A stretch of DNA of 64,000 nt from Diaporthe sp. PMI_573 (lineage: Eukaryota > Ascomycota > Sordariomycetes > Diaporthales > Diaporthaceae), in contig JAJTUP010000121.1 in assembly GCA_021399435.1 (NCBI GenBank), forward strand, positions 78,072 to 142,071. The letters run 5' to 3'. This document shows, one piece after another, positions 21,010-32,712 of the stretch. Each line of letters starts with the position of its first letter. Position 1 is the stretch's first letter. A program made the translations under genes and the position numbers. Below the pieces are notes generated by a model, which was given only the letters and a program-made list of their open reading frames with translations, searched no databases and had not been told where the DNA came from.

Positions 21010-21165
21010 CCGCAACCACCCCACGAAACCCACCACCCACTCCCACCGTGGGTGACCCACCCCACCGCCCACCCACCCACGAGGACCTTGAAATCTTTGT
21101 CATCCACCCCACCCCACCCCACGGAAGGGTCACCCACGGTGGGTTTTGGTGGGTGGTGGGTTTAG
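21010..21165. repeat. CCCACC / GGGTGGG-rich subterminal repeat block
   Basis: Many copies of CCCACC occur up to about 21120. Their reverse complement, GGTGGGT, recurs from about 21135 to 21165, so the two halves can pair as an imperfect hairpin. Such arrays are typical of hAT ends. Confidence 0.6.
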
Positions 21166-21367
21166 AGGGTAGTATTTACCCTATCCAGTGTAGGATCGGG
21201 CAGGGACAGGCTTATGTTTTAACTTCACAAGTATTATTTTATGGGGTTTCGGGTTTACATGCCGGTATATATACTATCCTAAGGCCCGCCCCTGAGACTG
21301 AAGCAGTTCTTCATCGAAATCATAAACGCGCCCCGCCACTTTGCTGTGTTTCTATCCCGCCATCGTA

Positions 21368-24035
21368 ATGAGCGACAACGTCCCCCTCTCGCCTCAAACA
21401 TCTACTGCTATTCACTCATCCTCCTCCCCAGCGCCATTTGCTCCCAGTATCTCGGAGGATGAAGCTGTCACAAGGCTTGGCCGCTATTTCCCAGGCTTCC
21501 TCTTCACCGAGGCCAGCCGGAAGACTACAGCTTGGATCTGGGAACACGGCTATGACATGACTAAACAGGATTCTGATGATCGCAGATGGATTTGCCGCTA
21601 CTGTATTGCGAAGATTTCTCGCAAGCCCCAGTCGTACCAGTTTGCCGCTGTATACCACGGAATGGATCACATCTATCGCGATCATCAGGTACGCGCGCCA
21701 TCTCTAGCTAAAGCTAAAAGCCGGTTAGAGAAAGCCGATGATTCTCGCAACCACAGCTCTACGATACGAGGCGAGAAGAGACAGCGGTCCATGACCGAGG
21801 CTCTCGGTCAAATCAATGCTACCAATCCTGCAGAGCAGCGGATCGCTAATACGTACCTCAAGACCTTCGACCGAGGGCACTTCCAGATGCTGCTCACAAG
21901 ATATATCATCAATAGTCACAAGCCCTTTTCTGACGCCGAGAATCCAGACCTCCGCAGGATCTTCGAATATCTCAACCCAGCAGTCGGATCTCACAATGCG
22001 CACCTCACAGCTAATACTATACGCGCCAAGGCCATTGCAGCGTGGACCACATACAAGAAGACTATTACAAAGGTACTAGCTGATGCCCCCGGCTTGATTC
22101 ATATCTCATACGATGGCTGGACTGCCCCTAACAAGATTCCATTGTACGGGGTTGCCTGCTTCTTCCGCGACGAATTTGGCCGGCCGCACAAGCTTATTTT
22201 GGGCGTGCCGGAAATTTCTGCGCGCCACACTGGCGAAAACATCGCCGAGGAGGTCTACCGCGTTCTGGATGCTTTTGGCATCTCAAAAAAGGTTGGCTAC
22301 GCTATACTGGATAACGCTGACAATATGGACACTTCAATGGACGAGCTGGAGACTCTCCTCGACTGGGAGGAAGGTGAGGGCAAGGAGCGTCGTGGCCGCT
22401 GCTTCGGGCACATACTCAACCTCTCTGCCAAGGCCCTGTTGTTTGGGAACTTTGTTAAAGCAATTGAAGATGAGGCTACCGGCGCATCAATACTCTCAGA
22501 GAGAGAGTGGAAAAACTGGGTGAAGTGAGGTCCAGTAGGTAAGCTATATCGTCGTCTCTATACATGTTCCCTTTCCGACTCTTCATGGCCACACACGCAC
22601 ACGCACCCAAATGTATATACAGATATACTTATATATGGGTTTTTTTATAGGGAAACTTCATAATTTCGTCTACGATATCCATAACAGCCACCACATCTCC
22701 TTCTGGCTCCGCCATCTGCAACAACAAGAGGAGGTACGGCCGCTCAAGTGTGTTCGAGACAACGATACTCGTTGGTTGTCTCAGCTATATATGATCCGTC
22801 GAGCGCTTAAGCTGCGCAAATATCTCGACCGTGTTCTCTTTGAATACGGACCGGAGTGGAGGGAAGAGAATACTACCACGAGAGGTACTCTCAAGTCCGG
22901 AAAGAAAACGCCTCGCATTCTTCTTGAAGAGGGTAAACTAACAGATAACGATTGGATTGCCCTCGAGCGCTTGGAAAAGATGCTCCAACACTATGAGACA
23001 GTCGTTAAGACCCTTGAGGGTGATGGTCAGGTCCGTCGCCGGCGCCATGGGTATGAGGGTTCATACGGCAACATATGGGATGTGGTCTTGGGCATGGAGA
23101 AGATCCTGGGAATGCTCGAGAAGGAGAAAAGAGAGGCGGACACATTTCCTGACCCAGAACAATTCCGGATTGGTGTTAATTTGGCCTGGGAAAAGCTAGA
23201 AAAGTATTACAAAAGTGAGTAATTCCATGCTGCGTTCTCCTTCTCATCTGCGACTTTCCATCTAGCTAACTACTTGTTCACAGAACTAGACGACACGGCA
23301 ATATATTACGCTGCACTGGCACTTAATCCTGGCTACCGATGGAGTTGGTTCCAGGACAGATGGAGGGACAATCCCGACTGGGTTGAACGTGCTATGGGCA
23401 CGGTCCAAGATATTTGGGATCGGAAGTATAAACATAAAGAGCAGAGACCGGTCTCGTCGACCTCGTCGTCGCCGTCTCTAGGAGACAAGCGACCCATCTA
23501 CCACGATCCATTCGAGCATGATGCCTTCAAGAAACGCGCTGTAGAGGAGCGGTCACAAGCGCGGGCTGTCCGCGTTGCCAGTGGAAACGACGAGTATAGT
23601 ACCTGGTGTGCGGATGAGACACAGAAAATGGCATATTGCCCTGATCCCATCCAGTACTGGTATGGACTCCGCTTCCAGTATCCCCGCTTATCAGAAATGG
23701 CACTGGATTTCCTCACTGTCCAGCCCATGAGTGCCGAGTGCGAGAGACTTTTCTCAGCGGGCAGGCGATTGATTACACAACAGAGGCACAATCTCGATGC
23801 TATGATTGTTGGTATATGTATGTGCCTACGCTCATGGTATCGCTCCGGTCTTATCCCAGAGCTGGATACCGGACTGGTTGATAAAATGGAGACAGCGACT
23901 GTGGATGCCCTTATGAATCTCTCAGAAGACGGGGGACAGCAGCGGAAGGCGGCGACGGTTTGGCTAGATGAACCAGAGGAAGCATTTGGAACGGATGAGA
24001 GTGACAACATAGCAGAGATCCCTGTGGTAGATTAG
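21368..24035 (+). pseudogene. hAT transposase, three exons with one in-frame stop
   Basis: The ATG is at 21368. Exon 1 (21368-22538) has a BED finger (WICRYC, then HGMDHIYRDH), the FDGW-equivalent SYDGWTAPNK, the LDNADNMD block and GRCFGHILNLSAKAL. Exon 2 (22651-23214) begins at KLHNFVYDI and contains NDTRWLSQLYMIRRALKLR. Exon 3 (23284-24035) holds YYAALALNPGYRW and the dimerisation domain YPRLSEMALDFLTVQPMSAECERLFS. Both introns (112 and 69 bp) restore the frame. The only break is TGA directly before GPVG in exon 1 (22526-22528), where relatives have a sense codon. The copy at the left edge of the window shares the family but is intronless at both positions. Probably inactive. Confidence 0.82.
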
Positions 24036-24069
24036 GATACACCAAAATACGATCTGCGCTGTATCAAAG

Positions 24070-24801
24070 TCACAGATTCATCGAGTTTCGACTCCACAAT
24101 AAAGTTCGGCAGGTTAGATCTTCAGGGCATTCAAACGAGATATGAAAAGAAGCCCTTCTAAACGTATTTATTTCAGAGCTTGATGCTTCGAGGTTCAGCC
24201 AAATCATATACTTGCTGTGTGCCGAGCAAGCCTCACCGATGGACTTGATCAAGTCGCTGGAAGCTTTGCTGAGAATCTCGTCATTACGAAGGACTCTTTC
24301 CATTTGCCCCACCCCTGGAGGCAAATCCATTATTGGGGGACACAATTTCTCAAAACTCGCAATCTCATCACTGTCCTCCAAAGCCTGAATTACAGACCCA
24401 ATCTTCTTCAGAATCTGCCGCTTTGGTCTCGACTTTATGTGATCGGTATCGCCACGGGAGTGAGTATAGAGCCGGATCGCCCCACGTTTCATCAAAATGA
24501 CGGCCTTCTCAACTTTGACATGAATTTCACCAAGCACAATTCGCACCTGATCTGCAGCTGAATCATCGTCGGCATCATGACCAGGCATGGCGTCCATGGC
24601 TTCCCCATCGCTCATGACCAACAACATTGCGGAGCGGAGTGATTTGAAATTGACCCCAAATATGTCACGCTGCTTCTGCGCATCCTTCTTGACTTTCTGA
24701 AAAGCCAATTGCTGCCCCAGTTCCAGAATATCCTTCCACTGCTGGTCTGAGGATCCCGTACTCCAACCGCTTTTCGCTTTGGTGTCTAGTATAATTCCCA
24801 T
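24070..24801 (-). CDS. Fungal protein of unknown function, 243 aa (DUF7580-like pattern at most)
   Basis: A single-exon minus-strand ORF with an ATG at 24801. It is rich in charged helices with no membrane segment (for example WKDILELGQQLAFQKVKKDA and EKAVILMKRGAIRLYTHS). Near the C-terminus, IGEACSAHSKYMIWLNLEAS followed by HISFECPEDLTC loosely recalls the N-terminal or effector regions of fungal NLR-associated proteins (DUF7580-like), but this is weak. It ends only 34 bp from the hAT transposase stop codon, so its 3' end probably sits at a rearrangement point, and the last residues may be altered. Confidence 0.45.
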   Translation of the reverse strand: MGIILDTKAKSGWSTGSSDQQWKDILELGQQLAFQKVKKDAQKQRDIFGVNFKSLRSAMLLVMSDGEAMDAMPGHDADDDSAADQVRIVLGEIHVKVEKAVILMKRGAIRLYTHSRGDTDHIKSRPKRQILKKIGSVIQALEDSDEIASFEKLCPPIMDLPPGVGQMERVLRNDEILSKASSDLIKSIGEACSAHSKYMIWLNLEASSSEINTFRRASFHISFECPEDLTCRTLLWSRNSMNL

Positions 24802-25346
24802 GCGAATAGCTTCAAAATTGAATTGATTGCGTGTAAGTGAAGTTCAGCAGTTTGTGTGTAAAAGGTGTGGTATGGTAGGTCAAAGGCTTGTTAATGTTAA
24901 CTAGCTAGCCGTCTACCGCAAGGGCATTAAACATTATCCGATTCGTCGTCTATATGTCCTCCTCGTCGTCAAGGAGGAGTAGGTCGTCACGGGTTTGGGC
25001 TTGCAGGAAGGTGTCGGAATGTTGAAGGGGCTGGGGCAGTTCCCCGTGTTGGCGGTGAGGTCGGTGATCCGACCGAGATGATCTGTATTGAACGCGGATA
25101 TTTGCGCCCAAAATCATGACTAATCAGCGCTGTAGCCAATCATATCACGCCATTTACCCAGCCCGGACCACCCAACCCGGTGCGTTTTGCAGCCCAGTGC
25201 AGCGTCAAGACGCGTGCCGGCTCTTTCTTCTCTTCGCACCAACCTCAACGCATCGTGAGATCAATTAAATGACTATCAGAATCGATTATCTTGGTATCAA
25301 AAACCTACTCTAGCTGGTTAGATTCTGTATTTAAGTCGTTGTTGCG
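24802..25346. other. Intergenic; contains copy 1 of a dispersed repeat from about 25115
   Basis: No gene is seen in 24802-25115. The remainder belongs to the dispersed repeat described separately. Confidence 0.5.
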
Positions 25347-25375
25347 ATGGCCCTGATCCCCGATTACTCGGGTCG
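25115..25375 (+). repeat. Dispersed repeat, copy 1 (partner at about 34505-34775)
   Basis: The two stretches share ordered blocks: GACTAA-CAGC, TAGCCAATCA/CAGCCAATCAGA, CGCCATTTACCC, TTTTGCAGC, a GATCAAT segment, CTCTAG-GGTTAGAT and ATTACTCGGGT/ATTACTCTGGGC. They have the same orientation and spacing with many substitutions. In copy 1 the shared stretch runs into an ORF start (25347), whose first codons correspond to a decayed version in copy 2. The family is unidentified; it may be the 5' leader of a transposon or of a duplicated gene. Confidence 0.55.
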
Positions 25376-25591
25376 TGAGCCGGAATGGCTGGCAGACTGT
25401 CACAAATGGAACGCCAACATCACGGCTACAAACTATCGCCAATTAGCATTTTCTAACCCTCCGACGTGCTTAAGACTCTTCAACGACGGATACAATACAC
25501 TTGACGACCTGAAGGCCGATTTGGATAAGGCTACGACTAACGCTGGTTGGTTGACAGTTAAGTATCATGTGAAGGAAAACTACACGAACAG
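25347..25591 (+). pseudogene. Truncated ORF of unknown family, interrupted by hAT copy 2
   Basis: From the ATG at 25347, about 80 residues have a protein-like composition (MALIPDYSGREPEWLAD, then LRLFNDGYNTLDDLKADL). The frame then enters the AT-rich terminal region of a hAT element at 25592. The first codons have a degraded counterpart near 34765 (LPNYSGLKA), so the ORF belongs to the dispersed repeat family. The downstream part of this ORF was not found after the element (28832 onward). Function unknown. Confidence 0.4.
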
Positions 25592-28500
25592 ACATGGCTA
25601 TATGAATATTCAAATAAGGTCTTATATGAATATGCATGAATATATTCATATTCATATCCATATAATATATGAATATAATATGTACTTACGTATCTATATT
25701 CATGCATATTCATATAAGGGAGGCGTCCTGATTGGCTCAAATTAGATCTGGGCCTACGGAGCCGTTGTGTTGAAGAACTTGCTTTTTGAGAGACATAGGT
25801 GATACCAACCTCTGACGGGAAGTCCGGACTTCCGGGCTGCCGGTCTAAACAGCCCGTTTGAACAGCTGGAAGACCTTCCGGTTTGATCAAATGTATGACC
25901 CTTTGGTCTGATGTGACACTCTCCAACTACACTTCATGCCAGAACCAATCTCCCTACCCGACAATCTCTTGATTAGGTCTTAAAGAAAACCCTTCAGTTA
26001 ACGCATGCCACGCAGTACATACTGCGTATTAGCATCTATGGCTTCTCAGGCTTCTGAGATATCAGTCTCATGGACTAACAACGCTTCTATCGGCTCGTTT
26101 GCATCGAAACCTTCATGGAATTTCAACGCCTTTTTCTATATAGATTATCCCGATGAACACCTCCAAGTTGAGCTTGGCCCGAAGCGCAGAAAGACCAAGG
26201 GACATCGTGCTTACGTTTGTCTTCACTGTCAGAATCCTCCATGGTCGAATCGAGTGCCTAGCAACGCTATACACCATGTAGAAACGGCTCACCGAGCCCT
26301 TATACGAGCAAGCGAGGCTGCAAATGATACTCCTGTTGGAATATTCTAGACTAAGTGTATTATTAATGTATTAATAATAGGGAATATCTTTATTCCTGTA
26401 AGACGAATATATATAGGGGGCCTCTGGCCCACTTACACGAAGCTAGAATAGTCTGAATAATAAGCATCTTCACATGCAATTCATTAACTCCATCTAGTAC
26501 ATTTGCTTCGGGTGTTTCGTCTGGCGCTATCGATTCGTATATCGTCTCTCGTCCTTCGCAGGCTGCTCTCCGCAACTGTTTTAATAAGCAAGCCTATATT
26601 GAGGCAGTTGTGGGGCTTCTAACAAGGCGCAGACTGCCCTTTTCGGCAGCTGAGTACTCTGAGCTGCGAGATCTGGCTCTGGCATGTAATCCAGCCATTG
26701 GGGACCTTCTCATCAACGATCGAAAGCAGGCTATGGGCTATATTAACTCGAACTACTCGTTATACAGCTCACAGCTTGCCGAGAGCCTTCAAACAACGCA
26801 GTCGAAGATACACATATCTTCTGATCTCTGGACATCGCCACATCGCCATGGCGTACTCGCTGTATGCGTTCAATGGGTCGATGAGGACTTCAAGCTTCAG
26901 AAAGCACTACTAGGACTGCCAGAGTGCAAATACAGCCATTCTGGTGCTACGCAGGCTGAGTTGATCGCCGGTACGCTACGGAAGTTCAATATTACTGCTC
27001 AAAACCTCGGCTATTATACAGGCGATAATGCTACATCAAACGACACCTGTTTAGAGGAGCTATCAAAGGTTTTGGAGGCGGAATCTGGTGTAAGTTTAAC
27101 TTTTGGCCGCTAATACTGCTGTAGCCTATACTAAATTATAGTATAGGCTGAATACCCTCACAAACGCCGCAGAATCCGCTGCATCGGCCATATTATCAAT
27201 CTCGCCTTACAAGCATTCCTTCTCGCTCGCTCAAAAGAAGCTCTTAGAGCTGCACTCGAAGCTACTGCCGATGAGCCCGGTTCAACTATGCTAGAGGAGT
27301 TCTCACAGCAATTACATGAGCTGGATCCGGCGGAGATTGCGGCACATTCGGACACCACGACGCAGCAGGAAGAGCGACAGGAGCAGCCCACGAGAAGATC
27401 TATAATGGCGAGAGGCAAGCGAGCCGCAACTACGCATCAGCAAGCCGGCAACAACGATGAGCACTTCGCTGGCTGGCAAGGCATTCCAGCGCTAGCAAAA
27501 CTTCATGCACTTGCAGTCTATATACGGAGCTCAGCTCTACACAACGATCAGTGGTACGATGCTGTAGGCAAGCAACTAGGTATCGATAATATCACGGGAT
27601 GGTCTTCATGGCATAGAGTTATCACTATTGCGTTAAAGAAGAAGCCACAGATCATCCAGTTTACTGCTGAACATGATATTGATCTCGAAGGCAATACTCT
27701 TAGCAGTAGGGATTGGGAAATGCTAGAAAGAACGCTAGAATTCCTTCAACCTTTCTATGAGGCCACGTTAGAAGCTGAAGGCGCTATGTCATCAATCTCA
27801 CAGTCACTTGAGCTGCTGGACCTTCTCCTGGGACACTGCGAAAAGTGGAAGGTATACGGCTAAGTTTTACATTTTCCTGCTTTATCTATAGCTTATACGG
27901 CATGCTAATCAGCTAATTAGGCCCACTACTCACAGCCGAGCAATCGCGATGATCGTATAATTCACTCAATCGATATGTGCTGGTTTATACTCGATAAGTA
28001 TTACACTAAGACCGAGGATGTCCACGTATATGCCGCCGCCCTCCTTCTCGATCCTTCTAAACGCAAGAGCTATATCGAAGAATGTTGGCCCGAGGAATGG
28101 CACGAGGGCGCGCTTGCCGCCGCCCGTAGTCTCTGGAAGGAGGAGTACAATGACGATGTCGAGATACTGCTCTCAGAGCAATCCTTGACTGTGCCTGCTT
28201 TACTAAAGCGAAAGAAGGATACGATGCTCTCAAAGATGCGCTTAGAGCTGCGAAATAAGACGATGGCGAGAGCACGGAGCAAGGATGATTTCGATAGTTT
28301 TATCTCAGAGGCTCCTATCGCACTTGCAGAGGGTACTACGCCCCTTCAATGGTGGTGTAGTGAGGACGTTCGTACAGCGTACCCAAGGCTTAGCCGTATG
28401 GCTATCGATATCCTGTCGGTACCAGCAGAATCAGCAGAGCCAGAGCGGACCTTTTCAGGGGCTAGGCGCACAGCTAGATGGGATAGGCTACGATTGCTGA

Positions 28501-28831
28501 TTGAGAGCATTGAGAAGATTGAGTGTATCGGCAACTGGCTGCGAGAGGGACATATTAGACCATCAGCTGAGGGCGGGATAGGCCTCCCGTGTGATCCAGA
28601 GGCTATAGAGGGTGATATATAATAGTGTACAGGTCAAACGGGAGCGATTGAGAAGTTTTCGGGCTATGTAGCTACATCAATCGATTCCTCCTACTTCACT
28701 GCAGTAACTTGGCATCACGTGAATCCTTATATGAATATGCATGAATATATTATATGAATATGTGTTTCGCTAGATAAGTTGAATATAATATGAATATAAG
28801 AAAATCAGTGCGAATATTCATATAGCCATGT
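25592..28831 (+). mobile_element. hAT DNA transposon (copy 2) with 20-bp terminal inverted repeats
   Basis: The 20 bases at 25592-25611 (containing CATGGCTATATGAATATT) recur as an exact reverse complement at 28812-28831. Inside each end is an AT-rich region built from TATGAATATGCATGAATA-like units (25618-25720 and 28722-28800). At the left these form a long imperfect hairpin between 25620-25641 and 25697-25718. The transposase gene lies between. The 8 bases just outside each repeat do not match, so the element end may be slightly misplaced or the target duplication has decayed. Confidence 0.7.
26005..28622 (+). pseudogene. hAT transposase (copy 2), multi-exon, first junction unclear
   Basis: The first exon (ATG 26005, to about 26345) carries a BED finger (YVCLHC, then HHVETAH). 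A second block, open from about 26457 to 27089, contains SSDLWTSPHRHGVLAVCV and the metal-binding NLGYYTGDNATSNDT region. The third exon (27147-27851) begins at the RRRIRCIGHIINLALQAFL block. The fourth (27921-28622) holds YAAALLLDPSKR and the dimerisation domain YPRLSRMAIDILSVPAESAE. Introns 27090-27146 and 27852-27920 keep the frame. Between the first two blocks no clean donor/acceptor pair keeps the frame, and stops occur there, so this copy may be inactive. Its family is distinct from copies at 1 kb and 21 kb. Confidence 0.75.
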
Positions 28832-29402
28832 ATGTGTGGACGGACGGGAGGGGAGGAAAGGCTCTAAAAGCTGGTTAGTCATGTTTGAGGATTGAGGAAG
28901 GTGTTTGAGACGGCTCACGGAACGAGCTACTGGAACAACGAGGCTTGGTTTAGCTTTCGACGAGCAGCTAGGTGGTCGTAGATACGATGATACTGACGAC
29001 GCTGCTGGTCTAAGCTGGGAAGGTTGAAGACATGGCATAGGACTGTGCCCGGTGGCACGAGGTGGCTGTAGATGCTGGCTGATGGACGAGATGGTGTCCA
29101 GCCGCGGGGGACGAGCGGAAACCCTGTGATCGTGTGGTGTTCCTTAGGTGAGCCGGGGGTCGAGACTGGTCGCTGCGGGGAGGTCTGACGCGTGACGCTT
29201 CCTGGCAAACTGGCCTCTGGATCTTGGGAATGTGACGATGACATCACGAGTGGTCGTTTTGTAACAATCTAAGGGCCTCTAAAAACCAAAGACCAGTCGT
29301 GTACTTCAAGCCTCTAGTGGGCGAGTTGTGCTACTTCTGGTCGACTTGGAAGGTCGGAGGTTCGTAAATGTCGTCAGGGTCTGTTGCCATGTTAGCGACA
29401 TC
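28832..29402. other. No recognisable gene
   Basis: Between the hAT end and the phosphoketolase stop codon there are only low-complexity Pro/Ser-rich ORFs on the minus strand without family features. The 3' flank of phosphoketolase lies here. Confidence 0.45.
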
Positions 29403-32203
29403 TCAACTTCTGGACTCCAGGGTGCAATCAAAGAAGGACATCTCCTCCCCACCTTCTCCGTTCTCCTCAATGAAAGATTTCACCTCTCGGAGCTTGTCGT
29501 CAACCTGCCGAAGAGTTTTGTCTAGGCTCTGTCTGATCTCGGGGTTAACCTCCGCCCCGCTCCTCAAGGCGCGACGAATGACGTCGAACCGGCTAAGCCC
29601 ATTGACAAGCATCATGTCAAATGGCGTCGTCGTGCTTCCCTCCTCGCGGTATCCATTGACGCTCATGCGACTGAGCCCAGGCCGCCCGAAGACCAAGCCC
29701 TGCAGCTCGGCGGCGTACCCGTGGTATGAGAACGCCACGTGCCGGTCGGCAGTGAACATGTCGAGGAACTGCTTCCGACTGAGCGCGTGCGGGTGTCGTG
29801 ACTCGGCGGCCAGGACCATTACGTCCGTGACGTTTACGACGCGGACGCGTAGTGCCGGGGCGAGACTCCGTAGGAGCTCGGCCGCTTTGACGACTTCGAA
29901 AGTCACCTCTGCGCCGATGCCGACGAGGACGACGTCTGGCTGCGTCTTGTCGTCGGGGAGGGGGGTCGAGGCGAAGGACCAGATGGAGGCTCCGACGCGG
30001 CAGTGCTCTGCGGCTTGTTCGGGGGTGAGGTACGCTGCTGTGGGCTGCTTCGATCCAATGACTAGGTTGACATAGTTTCTAGACCCGAGACAGTGGTGAA
30101 TGGTGCTCAGGAAGCAGTTGGCATCCGGGGGGAGATATACCTGTGTCGTGTGTAGTGTTAGCGAAAACAAAAGAAGAAGAAGAAGAAGAAGATGCGGCGG
30201 AAAGACGAGATGCGGAGGAAAAGGGAAAAAGATGGGAACGCACCCTCGCAGCTTCAGCTTTGAGATTCATTACCGCGCCGATAAAGGACGGATTCTGGTG
30301 GGAAAATCCATTATGCTCCTGACGGGCCCATGTGCTGGTCTCGATATAGTTGATAGAAGCCAGGTCGCCGCGCCAATCGACATGCTGCGCAATCTTGTTG
30401 AACTTGGCGTACTGCACCATCATAGTGTGCACAATACCCAAAAACGACTCATAGCTCGGGAACAGTGCGTGGCGCCCGGTGAGGGTGTACCCCTGCATGA
30501 ACCCCTGGCAAGCGTGCTCCGACAGGATCTCGATGACCCTCCCGCCGCGGGCGCGAGCCTCGTCATCCCACTGAAAGTTGCGGCTGGTGTCTTGGAGAAC
30601 GGCGCCCAGCTTATTGCTTTCCAGCTCGTCGGGAGAGAAGATGCGGAACGTTGAGGGGTTGAGCTCGATGACTCGCTTGAGGAAATCGGCCGCCACTTTC
30701 ATCTCGCTCGCTTGTGTTCCTGGCTTGACTGCGTACGGTTTCCAGTCCGGGAGGTCAATGGGAGTCAGGGGGTCGTAGATGGCCTTGAGCTGGCCAATCT
30801 TCTTGCCGTCGTTTTGGGGAATCGCACGAAGAATGCTCTCGCTCGGCTTGCCCTCTCCGGTGATGAGCTTTTGGATGTTGTAATGCTTCAGCCAATGTTT
30901 CAGCTCCAGTAGGTGAGACTCGTCCAATTTGGCCTTGGCCAGCGGCACTTGATGCGATTTGAATGAGCCTTCCACGATCTGGCCATCTACCTTCTTGGGC
31001 CCTCCCCACCCCTTGGGCGTGCGCAATACGAGCATCGGCCAACGAGGCTTGATTATGGGGTTACCTGACCTCGCGGCTTTTTGAATCCGCTTGATCTCAC
31101 TTAGTGCCCATTCCAGCGCATTCGAGAGCTGTTCGTCGATGCTGAGCAAATCGTCGACAATGCAGACTTGGTACCCGTATCCGGTGAAAAGGGAGACAAT
31201 TTCCTTGTCGTCCATACAGCCGAAGATGGTGCGCTCGCTGATCTTGAAGCCGTTGACGTGGAGAATGGGAATCACAGCGCCCGACTCTGCCGGGTCGATA
31301 TATTTGATAGCATGCCAGGCACTTTGTTATCGTAAGTAAAGAGAGCAAAGCCTCAATCGGACCGCCGGGTCAAGCTAGGAATATGAAATCACACAGGTGT
31401 ACATACCCTGCTGTCGGGCCGCTCTCGGCCTCTCCGTCGCCGATGATCGCAGTAACAATCAAATCTGGGCTGTCCATGACTGCGCCGTACGCCACGGCTA
31501 GAGCGTAGCCTAGCTCTCCTCCCTCATGGATGGAGCCAGGGCTTTCAGAATTGATGTGGCTGTGCTCGCATGAGGCGACACGGGCGAGTTAGCCTTGTGG
31601 TTTAGTTCCAAGGGGGAAGAGGGAGACAAAGAGAAAGGTACAGGGAATGCTATCGATACGGACCTTGGAAAGCCTCCTGGGAGGGAAAATTCGGAAATGA
31701 GGCGGCGGAGACCTTGTCTATCGAGATCGTATCGTCCGGGGTAGAACTTCTCGAGAGAACCTTCCAGCCAGAGTGAGGCGAGAGCCGCAGGAGCACCGTG
31801 ACCAGGCCCAATGACGTAGATCATGTCCAGATTGTGGTTGCGAATCAGTAGGTTGAGATGCGACCACACGAGAATAAGTCCAGGACATGTCCCCCAATGG
31901 CCGAGCAGACGAGGCTTCACATGATCAAACGTCAATTCTGATTCCAGAAGCTCGTTGTCCCGCAGAAAGATCATGGCTGGAGGTCACTGCATTAACACAA
32001 GTAAATTTGCATAGCTAACACGCCAGGTGGTATCTCGTACCCGCAGCAATATAGCCCGCTGCATTCTGAAAGTCCTGTAAAGACTTGGCCACGTCCTCGT
32101 CGAGAGGTTTCCGCGGGAGCTTGAAAGCGAGATCCAACAAGTCATCAGGGAGCTGAGACGGCAGTGCAGGAGGGTTTGGCTGCTTGATAATTTCGCTGGG
32201 CAT
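29403..32203 (-). CDS. Phosphoketolase (xylulose-5-P/fructose-6-P type), 814 aa
   Basis: A thiamine-diphosphate enzyme that splits xylulose 5-phosphate (or fructose 6-phosphate) with phosphate to acetyl phosphate plus an aldose phosphate, in the cytosol. The five exons on the minus strand are 32041-32203, 31664-31976, 31407-31559, 30244-31321 and 29403-30140. All junctions keep the frame. Motifs: GPGHGAPA in exon 2; HEGGELGYA at residues 170-178; the ThDP signature GDGEAESGP at 199-207; HVNGFKI at 231-237; and [20 protein letters not shown] in exon 4. Length is normal for fungal phosphoketolases, and no disabling change is seen. Intron 4 has a long (TTC)n tract. A pogo element lies about 330 bp upstream of the ATG and could affect the promoter. 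Confidence 0.93.
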
Positions 32204-32530
32204 AATGGATGATGCACCTGGCGATTGGACGACCGTAGGGATGAATGTTCCAGGTCTTTCCTCCGCCGCTCAGAAGGAGGAGTTGTTTAGACAGAAGTGG
32301 TAAGAATTAGGAAAATGGTGGTTAAGTTGCTGGACTTCGGGTCTTTGGTACTTGGGCGCGCGAATAGGGAGGAAGATGTTTGCTAATGAGTAATAACCTC
32401 TTATGGGAAAACAATATAGCTAAACTCGACTGTGCTTTGACATGGCGAACCAGTTTTAACCGTTCACGTGATGTAGAAACAGGGCGACTGGTCTATGACG
32501 TTGTACTGACGAAAATAACAAGAATGCGGA
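32204..32530. promoter_or_regulatory. Phosphoketolase upstream region, truncated by a pogo insertion
   Basis: 327 bp separate the phosphoketolase ATG from the TA target duplication of the pogo element. A pyrimidine-rich tract on the coding strand (GGAGGAAGA/TCTTCCTCC type) is present near 32370. Any more distal promoter elements have been displaced by about 1.9 kb. No specific binding site is claimed. Confidence 0.4.
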
Positions 32531-32712
32531 TACCGTATATACTCGACAAATTCACGATACCCCCGGTCGCCTAATTAGGCCTAATCTTACCTAGGCTGAA
32601 GCTATAGCCACCTTACTAATCTACGCTAGGTTTAGCCCCCCAGAGATGCCCATCACGTCTCTAACGCGTCGATCTTGAAGTTATTTGTTTACTGCTGGTC
32701 TCATGGGTCACA

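Larger units (their letters stand above)
21004..24035 (+). mobile_element. hAT DNA transposon (copy 1), right end apparently lost
   Basis: The element starts where homology to HMG-CoA reductase stops (21004) and includes a CCCACC/GGGTGGG-rich block at 21010-21165, which looks like subterminal transposase-binding repeats. The transposase gene follows at 21368-24035. No matching CCCACC block or inverted repeat is seen after the stop codon; an unrelated minus-strand gene begins to end at 24070. The right terminus is therefore deleted or rearranged, and the element could not move by itself. Confidence 0.7.

Noticed and set aside
20997..21170. GGGTGGG/CCCACCC block considered as telomere-like repeat
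   Set aside because: It does not match the fungal telomere unit TTAGGG and lies at the end of a hAT element.
30755..31348. Minus-strand ORFs in other frames over phosphoketolase exon 4
   Set aside because: The spliced phosphoketolase reading explains the sequence completely.
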